Positions 1-7,047 of a stretch of 64,000 nt of DNA are shown here, one piece after another. The position numbers were made by a program, and so were the translations under genes. The stretch is taken from positions 1 to 64,000 of the forward strand of contig LIQL01000130.1 of the NCBI GenBank assembly GCA_001418405.1, written 5' to 3'. Source of the stretch: Streptomyces diastatochromogenes. Its GTDB lineage: Bacteria > Actinomycetota > Actinomycetes > Streptomycetales > Streptomycetaceae. Below the pieces are notes generated by a model, which did not search any database, was not told where the DNA came from, and worked only from the letters and a program-made list of their open reading frames with translations. Each line of letters starts with the position of its first letter. Position 1 is the stretch's first letter.

Positions 1-304
1 GCAGGTCACGGGCCTTGCCCTCGGCCTGCTCCGGCCAACGGTGCCCGAACACGTGCCTGTTGAAGGGCGCGTTGCCCAAGCCCTTCCAGATCTCGCTCGC
101 CGCCTGCTGAACGACGGGATCGCAGGTCCAGTTCGTTCCGGCGCGGTGGAACTCCACCCCGCGCCGCCGGGCTTCGGCGCGGAACATCGGGGGAGCGTGG
201 AGCGCGACGTGGTGCCCCTCCTCAACAGCCGGGCAGATGACGTAATCCAACGCGGACACGTGCGAAGGCACCGGCTCAGCGGTGATCGCTATCCGTAAGG
301 CCAT
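1..304 (-). CDS. Glycosyltransferase, N-terminal part (runs off the window edge)
   Basis: Reading leftward from ATG at 304-302, the frame stays open for 101 codons to the window edge. The start, MALRIAITAEPVPSHV, followed by a hydrophobic stretch and EEGHHVALHAPPMFRAE, is the usual first Rossmann strand and loop of GT-B glycosyltransferases of family 1 (macrolide/UDP-glucuronosyl type): a small hydrophobic strand, a conserved HV loop and a 'GH.V...' second strand. These enzymes move an NDP-activated sugar to a small-molecule acceptor. The donor-binding C-terminal half lies outside the window, so substrate and completeness cannot be judged. No clear RBS was seen. The family is fairly secure; the acceptor is unknown. 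Confidence 0.7.
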   Translation of the reverse strand, partial: MALRIAITAEPVPSHVSALDYVICPAVEEGHHVALHAPPMFRAEARRRGVEFHRAGTNWTCDPVVQQAASEIWKGLGNAPFNRHVFGHRWPEQAEGKARDL

Positions 305-664
305 GGACAACTCCACAGTTCTCGGCGAGGTGGTACGCGGTGATCTCATCACGTCGCCACCAGTTGGGCTCAGCGGGGCACCGGCGGTCCTGCCGCAGTG
401 GAGCACCCCGACTTGGCCGGACCACCCGAGCTTGCGCGGTGACCTGTCCCAGGTGCCACGGGGACCGGACACCGCGGGAAGGCCGCATGCGAAAATCGCG
501 CCTGGGCTGCCGGAACGCGACGTGCCTGGAACGTTGGACTGGAACGCCGACATCGGCTGGTTCGCCTGACTGTGCCGCTGCGACGGCCGGTTGGACGACG
601 GCGACGTCTGGCGCGGCCCCGAGGGCTGGACCAACGACCCGTACTCGTACCGGGGGAGGCGTCC
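305..664. other. Intergenic stretch with fragments of coding-like sequence
   Basis: No complete gene can be supported in these 360 bases. On the minus strand a short coherent reading (WWRRDEITAYHLAENCGVVHGL) ends at the stop at 276 and overlaps the glycosyltransferase start. It could be the tail of a lost upstream gene. On the plus strand two short readings around 480-700, one ending in LDWNADIGWFA and one containing DGDVWRGPEGWTNDP, look protein-like but are in different frames and lack a good start. The simplest view is decayed gene material. Confidence 0.3.
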
Positions 665-1222
665 CTACACCGCCGCCGCGTCGCCGGCCGGCGACGGCCG
701 CGAGTCCCGGGCTGCCTGCTCGGACGGTGCTGACGACGCGGCCTGGAGGTGCTGGGCGGCCTCGGCGGCGGGGTAGGAGGAGGCGAAGGTGAACGCGCGG
801 TGGGACGGCCCGTTCGCCCGCAGTTCCGCCAGCCGTTCCATGGCCTCGTCCACGGTCGGGAGGTGGCCGGCGGGGACCCACCAGAGCACCAGGTACGCCT
901 CGACGTGCCGTTCGAACCATTCGCGGCGCCGCTGCATCGCCTCCAGGTGCCCGCTGCGGTAGGTGAACTCCCACAGGGCCTCCTGGGTCTCCCACACCGA
1001 CATGGTGATGATGACGTTTTCGCCCGCCGGGCGCAGGCCGGTGGCGTCGGCTGCTCCCTCCTCAACGAGCCGCCACACGAAACCGGGTGCGTCGTCGGCG
1101 GAGGCGTTGACCGGGTCGAGCAGTTCCACGAACGGGGCGACGCGCGGGTCGTCGAGGGGGTGGCGGAGCGTGGCGACGTTGAGCTGGGCGAGGTGGACGG
1201 CGGCATGCGCGGATGCGGTCAT
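665..1222 (-). CDS. DUF3291 domain protein
   Basis: A 185-residue soluble protein. Residues about 8-150 match the DUF3291 pattern: an opening HLAQLNVATLRHPLDDPRV, then DPVNASADDAPGFVWRL, a strand TMSVWETQEALWEFTY, then HRRxEWFE-like and LVLWWVPAGHLPTVDEAMERL. Family members have a dimeric ferredoxin-like (antibiotic-monooxygenase-like) fold; no reaction is established. The tail after residue 160 is low complexity and probably disordered. The gene lies 32 bases downstream of the regulator at 1255-1950 on the same strand, so the two are probably co-transcribed and this protein may be part of that regulator's response. The family call is confident; the role is unknown. Confidence 0.85.
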   Translation of the reverse strand: MTASAHAAVHLAQLNVATLRHPLDDPRVAPFVELLDPVNASADDAPGFVWRLVEEGAADATGLRPAGENVIITMSVWETQEALWEFTYRSGHLEAMQRRREWFERHVEAYLVLWWVPAGHLPTVDEAMERLAELRANGPSHRAFTFASSYPAAEAAQHLQAASSAPSEQAARDSRPSPAGDAAAV

Positions 1223-1254
1223 GGCGTCATCCCAGCACGGCCCGGTTTTCTATG

Positions 1255-1950
1255 TCAATGATGATTGTTTTTAGAGTTCTCGATCACCACGCAACACTCT
1301 CCGGGACGGGCGTCCATACGGGCACGAACGGCACCATCCGTCCCGAACAGCCCCTCCAGCAGCGCGAGATTCATCCCGCAGACCAGTGGCGGAAAGCCCT
1401 CCGCGACGGCGTGGAACGGGCAGTTGCGCATGCGGACGACGCGCCCGGCCGGCTCGGCGTCCGCGGTGTCGTCGCCACCTTCAGTGCCCTCCAGGTGGGG
1501 TTCGTAACCGCGGGCCGCCAGCGTCTCCATGGCCTCTTCGAGGCCGCCGCAGGGCGCCGCCGTGCCGCGCAGGGCCGCACCCCGGCGACGCGCGGCCGCG
1601 CGCAGCCCGGCATCCAACCCGGCCTCCTCGGCGGCCTCGGCGAGCAGCTCGGCGGCCGTGCGGTAGTCGCGGGCGGGCAGCGACACCGACCGCTCGCCCC
1701 GCGCCCGCGTGTACACCTTGGCGGGACGCCCCGCCCCGGGCCCCGAACGGCCCGTCAGACGGCGGCTGCCGCTCTCCAACAGCCCGACCTCGGCCAGCTT
1801 GTCCAGGTGGTGCGCCGCGAGCGTGCGCGCCACCCCTGCCGCCTCGGCGGCCTCGTTGCGGCCGACCTCGCGGCCCTGCGCCGCCACGTACTCGTACAAG
1901 CGGCGTCGCACCGGATCCTGCAACGCCGCGATCGCCTCGATGTTCTCCAC
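1255..1950 (-). CDS. ArsR/SufR-like HTH regulator with cysteine-rich C-terminus
   Basis: A 231-residue regulator of the COG2345 type. Residues 1-60 form a winged helix-turn-helix (LQDPVRRRLYEYV, then a recognition helix near AAGVARTLAAHHLDKL), and the wing carries the SGPGAGRPAKVYT motif. The C-terminal half has RNCPFH, then PLVCGMNLALLEG and finally PGECCVVI, so the cysteines are arranged C-x13-C-x27-CC. In SufR-like relatives such cysteines hold an Fe-S cluster, which makes this a probable redox or iron sensor (inferred). Translation starts at GTG 1950. Four imperfect heptamers sit just upstream (1977-2004). The DUF3291 gene follows on the same strand. Confidence 0.85.
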   Translation of the reverse strand: MENIEAIAALQDPVRRRLYEYVAAQGREVGRNEAAEAAGVARTLAAHHLDKLAEVGLLESGSRRLTGRSGPGAGRPAKVYTRARGERSVSLPARDYRTAAELLAEAAEEAGLDAGLRAAARRRGAALRGTAAPCGGLEEAMETLAARGYEPHLEGTEGGDDTADAEPAGRVVRMRNCPFHAVAEGFPPLVCGMNLALLEGLFGTDGAVRARMDARPGECCVVIENSKNNHH

Positions 1951-1976
1951 CCAGTCATTCTAGGAACGCCCCACAG

Positions 1977-2004
1977 CGGAGAGTGGAGTGTGGAGAACGG
2001 AGAG
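1977..2004. repeat. Four imperfect 7-bp tandem repeats upstream of the HTH gene
   Basis: The top strand reads CGGAGAG, TGGAGTG, TGGAGAA, CGGAGAG without gaps. All four share GGAG at the same phase. The block lies 27-54 bases upstream of the GTG start at 1950, in the expected promoter of that minus-strand gene, and could be its operator. It may equally be an accidental purine-rich run. Confidence 0.4.
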
Positions 2005-2029
2005 CGCGGTGCGGCCAGGGCCTCCGGCG

Positions 2030-2629
2030 TCAGGTCCGGAACGCGAACTCGGCCCGGAGCCGGCTCTTGCCCACCCGGCTCCGATCGCTCCAGTAGAGGG
2101 CCTTGTACGCGGCGTGCCGCCGCAGGTTCGCCGTGATCGGTGTCGCGCCGTTCGCGCCGCAGTGGGCCTGGCGGCAGACCCAGTCCCACGTGACACGCTG
2201 GCCGTTGCCGTCCACGATCTCGATCCAGTCCCGGCCGGCGTGCGGATCCCGCCCCGTGGGCACGCGCCACGTGACGCTGACGCCGCTGAGGTACGCGGGG
2301 TACGCCGAACTCCGGAGCTGCGCCGGCGACACCTCTTCGATCACGAAGTCGGCGTCGGGCTTCCCCGGACCCGTCCCTGGAGCCTCGGGGCCCTCGGTCC
2401 GGTGCGTCGGTGGCGACCAGAGCCCGCGCGTCGATTCCGTCTTCGGGGCCGCCTGCACGGCGGCCCGCGTCGACCCGTCCGAACCCTGGGGCGCCGCGGA
2501 AGCCGCCCCCAGTGCCACCACGGACGCACTCGCCAGCACCCCGGCGGTGACCGCGGCCCGCCACCGGGACGTGTTCGCCCTGGCGCATAAGGAAGAGATC
2601 GTGCTCCTGCCTCGCGTGCGGAACGACAT
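2030..2629 (-). CDS. Secreted protein of unknown function
   Basis: A 199-residue product with a long Arg-rich n-region, a hydrophobic core (AAVTAGVLASASVVALGAASA) and a likely signal peptidase site at about residue 46 after ASA. The mature part has a Pro/Gly-rich linker and then a compact beta-rich domain (YLSGVSVTWRVPTG, RDWIEIVDGNGQRVTWDWVC, CGANGATPITANL). Two cysteines (DWVCRQAHC) may form a disulfide. The ATG at 2629 is preferred over an upstream in-frame ATG at 2725 because GTGGAGTGGG lies just before it and the signal sequence begins there. No family was recognised. Confidence 0.7.
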   Translation of the reverse strand: MSFRTRGRSTISSLCARANTSRWRAAVTAGVLASASVVALGAASAAPQGSDGSTRAAVQAAPKTESTRGLWSPPTHRTEGPEAPGTGPGKPDADFVIEEVSPAQLRSSAYPAYLSGVSVTWRVPTGRDPHAGRDWIEIVDGNGQRVTWDWVCRQAHCGANGATPITANLRRHAAYKALYWSDRSRVGKSRLRAEFAFRT

Positions 2630-3042
2630 GCCCACTCCACTCAGCCGTTGATCTGTGATCGCTGCGCCGCAAACGGTAGGAAGCGGAGGTGAACGTTCCT
2701 TCAACGATCGCTCAACGTCCAGCATTCACCGAAACTCGCACCGATGCGATGCGATGCGATGCGATGCGATGCGATGCGATGCAGCCCCGCCCCGTGCATG
2801 ATCCCGAGCACCTCGACGAACACCGCGTTCCCATGGGCCTGGAGACCGTCGCCGAGTACGACCGAAGCATGCGGAAGATGTAGGGAAAACAGACGTCGGT
2901 GGGTGCCTCTGGGGGCGACGGGTGGAGTTCTGCGCGAAGGCTGTGCCTGGTGAAATGGGGAGAGGGGAAAGCGTGTTGAAGAGGCGGGTCGGCCGGAAAC
3001 GCGTTTGACGTTCCTCGGTGCCGGAAGGTCGGATGACGTGCC
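2630..3042. other. Intergenic region with a pentamer repeat and a possible gene tail
   Basis: There is no complete gene here. A run of eight GATGC units (2743-2782) is followed on the plus strand by a coding-like tail, VHDPEHLDEHRVPMGLETV, ending at the stop codon at 2881-2883. That tail keeps normal GC-rich third positions, so it may be the end of a lost gene whose front was replaced or interrupted by the repeat. The rest (2890-3042) is GC-moderate leader sequence before the kinase gene. Confidence 0.4.
2743..2782. repeat. Pentanucleotide microsatellite (GATGC)x8
   Basis: Eight exact head-to-tail copies of GATGC (40 bp). Because five is not a multiple of three, any change in copy number would shift a reading frame crossing it. 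No complete gene crosses it here. Confidence 0.95.
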
Positions 3043-3942
3043 ATGAGCGCAGGGCAGATGCATCCCGACATGCACCCCGTCGACGACGACCTGGTGCGGC
3101 GGCTGATCGCCGGGCAGTTCCCGCAGTGGGCGGGGCTGGCGGTGGAGCGGCTTCCGTCCGGCGGCACGGTCAACGCCATGTATCGGCTGGGCGACGACAT
3201 GGTCGTACGGCTCCCGCTGGTGAAGGGCGGGGCCGACGACGTGTCGAGGGAGTGCACCTGGCTCCCGCGACTCGCGCCCCGCCTGCCCACGCCCGTCCCC
3301 GAAGTGCTCGGAGTCGGGCGGGCGGCCGAGGGGTATCCGTGGCCGTGGTCGGTGTACCGGTGGCTCGCGGGCGAGCACCCCGAGGCGGGAGCGCTGAGCG
3401 CGCCTGCCCTGCTGGCCGAGGACCTGGCCGCGTTCGTGGCGGCGATGCGGAGCGTCACCCTTCCCGGCGCGCCGCAAGCCCACCGCGGCGGGCCGATCGC
3501 CCTGCTCGACGAAGAGACCCGGTCGGCGATCGAAGCACTGCGGGGCGTCCCGCAGGAGGGCGTCGACTGCGATGCCGCCACCGCCATGTGGGAGGACGCG
3601 CTGCGGGCGCCTGACTGGGACGGCCCGCCGGTGTGGCTGCATGCCGATCTCATGCCGGGCAACGTCCTGGTGGACGGCGGCAGGCTGACCTCCGTCATCG
3701 ACTTCGGATGCCTGGGAGTGGGGGATCCGGCCTGCGACCTGTTCCCGGCGTGGAACCTGCTGCCCGCCGGTGCGCGGGAGGTCTTCCGGGCGGCGCTGGG
3801 CGTGGACGACGCGACCTGGATCCGCGGCCGGGGACGGGCACTCTCGCAGGCGCTGATCGCGCTGCCGTACTACCGGAGGACGAACCCGGCGATGGCACAC
3901 AACGCCCGGTACGTGATCCGGACGGTACTCGACGAAGGCTGA
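3043..3942 (+). CDS. Aminoglycoside phosphotransferase-family kinase
   Basis: A 299-residue protein with the APH fold. The N-lobe (residues about 38-70) contains SGGTVNAMYRLGDDMVVRLP, and the C-lobe carries the catalytic Brenner motif LHADLMPGNVLVDGG (Asp about 202, Asn about 207) and the metal-binding IDFGCLGVGDP that takes the place of DFG. A hinge segment PWPWSVYRWLAGE precedes them. Members phosphorylate small molecules; the family covers resistance and housekeeping kinases, so antibiotic resistance is not implied by sequence alone. The ATG at 3043 follows only a weak GGAAGG. The DoxX-like gene follows 106 bases later in the same direction. Confidence 0.88.
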   Translation: MSAGQMHPDMHPVDDDLVRRLIAGQFPQWAGLAVERLPSGGTVNAMYRLGDDMVVRLPLVKGGADDVSRECTWLPRLAPRLPTPVPEVLGVGRAAEGYPWPWSVYRWLAGEHPEAGALSAPALLAEDLAAFVAAMRSVTLPGAPQAHRGGPIALLDEETRSAIEALRGVPQEGVDCDAATAMWEDALRAPDWDGPPVWLHADLMPGNVLVDGGRLTSVIDFGCLGVGDPACDLFPAWNLLPAGAREVFRAALGVDDATWIRGRGRALSQALIALPYYRRTNPAMAHNARYVIRTVLDEG

Positions 3943-4048
3943 GGGTGCCGCCGCGGGTGGGCGCGAGCCGGCCCAGGTCCTTCGTTGATCCCGGCGGCCG
4001 GATGGTCGTACTGGCGAGTAAGGTGACGGAATTCCTCAAGGAGGCGTC

Positions 4049-4447
4049 ATGTCACTGTCAGCTCGATCCCCCCGGTACCTCGCCGGACTCCTGGCCGGGG
4101 CGGCGGCCGCGCACTACGTCGTCCCCAAGCAGTTCGACGCGACCATTCCCCGTGCCCTGCCCGGCTCTCCGCGGACCTGGACCTACGCGAGCGGGGCCGT
4201 GGAACTGGCCCTGGCCGCCGGCGTGGCGCTGCCGCGCACGCGGCGCGTGGCGGCGCTGGCCGCGGCGGGGTTCTTCGTCGCGGTGTTCCCGGCCAACGTG
4301 CAGATGGCCATCGACTGGCGCCGTCGCCCGGCCCCCTTGAAGGCCGCTGCCCTGGCACGCCTACCGTTGCAGGCGCCCTTGGTGCTGTGGGCCTTGAACG
4401 TCGCGAAGCAGCAGGGCGGATCTCCGTCCGGCGGTGGAAAGCGGTAA
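4049..4447 (+). CDS. DoxX-like family small membrane protein
   Basis: A 132-residue protein with four predicted membrane helices: residues about 10-24, 48-63, 68-86 and 102-118. Features typical of DoxX-like proteins are the early YVVPKQFDATIPRALPGSPRTWTYASG segment, GAVELALAAGVALPRTRR and the FPANVQMAIDW motif before the last helix. The family is linked to membrane redox or thiol stress, but the biochemical activity is not settled. An excellent RBS (AAGGAGG) lies 6 bases before the ATG. Nothing ties its function to the neighbouring kinase beyond the shared direction. Confidence 0.85.
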   Translation: MSLSARSPRYLAGLLAGAAAAHYVVPKQFDATIPRALPGSPRTWTYASGAVELALAAGVALPRTRRVAALAAAGFFVAVFPANVQMAIDWRRRPAPLKAAALARLPLQAPLVLWALNVAKQQGGSPSGGGKR

Positions 4448-4599
4448 GAGAGCGGACGGGGCTGTGGGGCCGGCCGCCGCGTGCCGAGCGATTCGTTCGT
4501 GACGGCCGGCCGTTCCGGTGCGCCGGGCGGCGGCGGTCCGGGCGCGGCCACCTGTCATGCCTGGCCGGTCGGGGCGGCGTGTGCCCGTGTGCGTTCGCG

Positions 4600-4983
4600 T
4601 CAGGAACGCACCGGGGCCCGGCCCGACTCGCTGCGCAGCACGCAGAATTCGTTGCCCTCGGGGTCGGCGAGGATCGCCCAGCCCGAACCGTCGGGATTCC
4701 GGTGATCGGCGACGAAGGTGGCTCCGAGACCGAGCAGTCGGTCCACCTCCTGATCGCGCGAGGTCCCGGGGCGCAGACACAGATGGATCCGGTTCTTGAC
4801 CGTCTTCGCCTCGGGCACCTGGTTGAAGTACAGCACCGGGCCCTCGGGCAGCATCACTTGGACCTCCCGGTCGCCGGGCCGATCCTCCGGATGCAGCGGA
4901 CAGCCCGTCGCGCTGCTCCAGAACCGAGCGAGCGCGTAGGCGTCCGCGCAGTCGATCGCCACGTTCTGCACCACCGAGACCAT
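4600..4983 (-). CDS. VOC-superfamily (glyoxalase-like) protein
   Basis: A 127-residue single-unit VOC protein starting at ATG 4983, chosen over an upstream in-frame ATG because GGGGAGG precedes it and the fold begins at VSVVQNVAIDCADAYALARFW. The conserved beta-alpha-beta-beta-beta units appear as DCADAYALARFWSSATG, then EGPVLYFNQVPEAKTVKNRIHLCL, a second unit DQEVDRLLGLGATFVADH, and GWAILADPEGNEFCVL with the typical metal-end glutamate. It resembles 'glyoxalase-like domain' proteins that bind small molecules, not true glyoxalase I. It diverges from the membrane-protein gene at 5093. Confidence 0.88.
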   Translation of the reverse strand: MVSVVQNVAIDCADAYALARFWSSATGCPLHPEDRPGDREVQVMLPEGPVLYFNQVPEAKTVKNRIHLCLRPGTSRDQEVDRLLGLGATFVADHRNPDGSGWAILADPEGNEFCVLRSESGRAPVRS

Positions 4984-5048
4984 GGGGGCGAGCCTCCCCG
5001 ATCTCCGCGCCAGGCGCCACCGGGTTGCGTGCACTCGTCGCGCGCACG

Positions 5049-5092
5049 GCAGTCAGGATGCGTTCAGGTGGCCCGTGACACGGTCGGGCCTC
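5049..5092 (+). promoter_or_regulatory. Promoter block A with 11-bp direct repeats
   Basis: AGTCAGGATGC (5051-5061) is followed directly by GTTCAGGTGGC (5062-5072), two 11-bp half-sites of the kind bound by OmpR/PhoP-type regulators. The block aligns without gaps to 5948-5991 upstream of the paralogous gene, including TCAGGATGCGTTCA and a downstream GGTCGG (5082-5087). The ATG of the gene sits directly after the block, so its mRNA could be leaderless. Confidence 0.6.
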
Positions 5093-5932
5093 ATGACATC
5101 CGAGACCTCACCCATCCCCGCGCCGACCGTGCCGGGCGGCGGAGCCGCACCGTCCGGCCGCCGCCTGCTGGGGAACAAGGTGCCCGAAGTCACCCTCTAC
5201 TTCTGGATCATCAAGGTGCTGTGCACGACGGTCGGGGAGACCGCGGCCGACCTGCTCAACGCTCAGGCCGGCCTCGGCCTGACCGGGGTGTCGGCCCTGA
5301 TGAGCGTCCTGCTCGCCGTCGTCCTGGTCGTGCAGTTCCGCAGCCGCTCCTACCGCGCCGGCGTCTACTGGCTGGCCGTCGCCCTGATCAGCGTCGTCGG
5401 CACGCTGGTCAGCGACAACCTCACCGACAACCTGGGCGTCCCCTTGGCGGCCAGCACGAGCGTCTTCGCCCTCGTCCTGGCGATCGTCTTCGCGGTCTGG
5501 TACCGGCGTGAGCGGACGCTGTCCATCCACCACATCGACACCACCGGGCGCGAGTCCTTCTACTGGCTCGCCGTGCTGTTCACCTTCGCCCTCGGCACGG
5601 CGGCCGGCGACCTGGTGTCGGAACGCCTGGCCCTCGGATACTGGCTCTCCGCGGTCCTGTTCGGCCTGGCGATCGCCGCAGTCGCCCTCGCCCACTTCAC
5701 GCTCGGGCTGGACGCGGTGTGGAGCTTCTGGATCGCCTACGTGCTGACCCGCCCGCTCGGCGCGTCCCTCGGCGACTACCTCTCCCAGCCGACCGGCGAC
5801 GGCGGTCTGGGCCTGGGCACCGTCGTCACCAGCGCCCTGTTCCTCGCCGTCATCCTCGCCCTGGTCGGGTACCTGACGGTGACGCGGAAGGACGTGACGC
5901 CCCCTCAGGAGGTGGTGCGGGACGCGGGCTGA
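5093..5932 (+). CDS. COG4705-type repeat membrane protein (first paralogue)
   Basis: A 279-residue polytopic protein. After a short Pro-rich N-terminus come about eight membrane helices arranged as repeats, each opening with a pattern like NKVPEVTLYFWIIKVLCTTVGETAADLL. The motifs GETAADL, GTLVSDNLTDNLG, GTAAGDLVS and RPLGASLGDYLS keep an Asp near the start of helices. This is the pattern of the uncharacterised family COG4705, which some annotations call manganese- or heat-related membrane proteins, without proof. Its neighbour at 6086-6976 is a paralogue with a matching promoter, and the two-component genes 7048-9083 converge on the pair, so they are likely regulators. Confidence 0.8.
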   Translation: MTSETSPIPAPTVPGGGAAPSGRRLLGNKVPEVTLYFWIIKVLCTTVGETAADLLNAQAGLGLTGVSALMSVLLAVVLVVQFRSRSYRAGVYWLAVALISVVGTLVSDNLTDNLGVPLAASTSVFALVLAIVFAVWYRRERTLSIHHIDTTGRESFYWLAVLFTFALGTAAGDLVSERLALGYWLSAVLFGLAIAAVALAHFTLGLDAVWSFWIAYVLTRPLGASLGDYLSQPTGDGGLGLGTVVTSALFLAVILALVGYLTVTRKDVTPPQEVVRDAG

Positions 5933-5947
5933 GGGAGCGGGCGGCAG

Positions 5948-5991
5948 GCGTTCAGGATGCGTTCATGCTGCCCCTGCCAAGGTCGGATGTG
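5948..5991 (+). promoter_or_regulatory. Promoter block B, near copy of block A
   Basis: GTTCAGGATGC (5950-5960) and GTTCATGCTGC (5961-5971) form a clean 11-bp direct repeat with GTTCA at the same place in each half. The following CCCCTGCCAAGGTCGG matches block A base for base at most positions (constant offset 899). About 94 bases separate the block from the start codon of the second gene. Confidence 0.62.
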
Positions 5992-6085
5992 GCGATCGTC
6001 CCCCGGCGGTCGCCCGTCCGGCGGGGCGCTCGCCCGCACTGCGGAGCGTTCGCCCTGCGCCACGACCACACCAGGAGCCCCCGCC

Positions 6086-6976
6086 TTGCAGCAGTCGCAA
6101 GTCCTCGTCGACCACGACGTCGCGAGCCCGCCGAAAGCGGTGCTGAAGAAGCTGCCCGAAGTCACCCTCGCCTTCTGGGTCATGAAGATCGCCGCGACGA
6201 CGCTGGGGGAGACCGCCGGAGACCTCTTCTCCCAGACCCTGAAACTGGGCTACTTCCTCACCACGATCGCGCTGTTCCTGATCTTCGTGGTGACGCTGGT
6301 CGTCCAGCTCCGTTCCCGCCGCTACCACCCGTTCTCCTACTGGACGGTGATCCTGTCGACCAGCATGGCCGGCACCACGATGTCCGACTTCATGAACCGC
6401 GACGCCAGCGCCGCGTACCTCTCCAAAGGTTCCACCTCGCTCGGTTGGGGACCGCAGGGGCTGGGCCTCGGCTACCCGATCGGCGCGGCGATCCTGATCT
6501 CGGTCCTGCTGGCCATCTTCGCGCTCTGGAAGGTCAGCGGGATGACGTTCCGGATCCGGGACATCATCACCTTCCGCGGCGAGGCGCTGTTCTGGTCGGC
6601 GATCCTCGTCTCCAACACCCTCGGCACGTCCATGGGCGACTTCCTGTCCGACAGCTCCGGCCTCGGCTACGGCGGCGGGGCGCTGCTCGTCGCCGGAGCG
6701 CTCGCCGTGCTCGTCGCCCTGATGAAGGCGCCCGCCGTGCCGAACGTCCTGCTGTTCTGGCTGGCGTTCGTGCTCACCCGCCCGCTCGGCGCGACCGCGG
6801 GCGACTTCCTGACCAAGCCGATCGCCAAGGGCGGCCTGGACCTCGGCACCACCGGCTCGTCGCTGGTGCTGCTCGCCGTCCTGCTCGGCCTCATGGCCGT
6901 CATGCAGGTCCAGGAGCGCAGGACCCGGGTCGGAGGCGCGCCGGTGGCGGAGCCGGTCGCCGCGCGGGCCGACTGA
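6086..6976 (+). CDS. COG4705-type repeat membrane protein (second paralogue)
   Basis: A 296-residue polytopic protein related to the product of 5093-5932. It has about eight helices and the repeated motifs LPEVTLAFWVMKIAATTLGE, GETAGDLFSQ, GTTMSDFMN, GTSMGDFLS and RPLGATAGDFL. It carries a longer loop between the second and third repeats (RDASAAYLSKGSTSLGWGPQ). The start is taken as TTG 6086, because AGGAG lies 8 bases upstream and homology to the paralogue begins just after it; an upstream ATG at 5957 would fall inside the repeat-box promoter. Function is unknown; the conserved Asp-containing helices suggest ion transport (inferred). Confidence 0.8.
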   Translation: MQQSQVLVDHDVASPPKAVLKKLPEVTLAFWVMKIAATTLGETAGDLFSQTLKLGYFLTTIALFLIFVVTLVVQLRSRRYHPFSYWTVILSTSMAGTTMSDFMNRDASAAYLSKGSTSLGWGPQGLGLGYPIGAAILISVLLAIFALWKVSGMTFRIRDIITFRGEALFWSAILVSNTLGTSMGDFLSDSSGLGYGGGALLVAGALAVLVALMKAPAVPNVLLFWLAFVLTRPLGATAGDFLTKPIAKGGLDLGTTGSSLVLLAVLLGLMAVMQVQERRTRVGGAPVAEPVAARAD

Positions 6977-7047
6977 ACCACCGCCCCACCGCTTCGGAGG
7001 GGCGTCGGCCCGCCGTCACCGGCGCACGGCACGGAGTCGGCGGCGGG

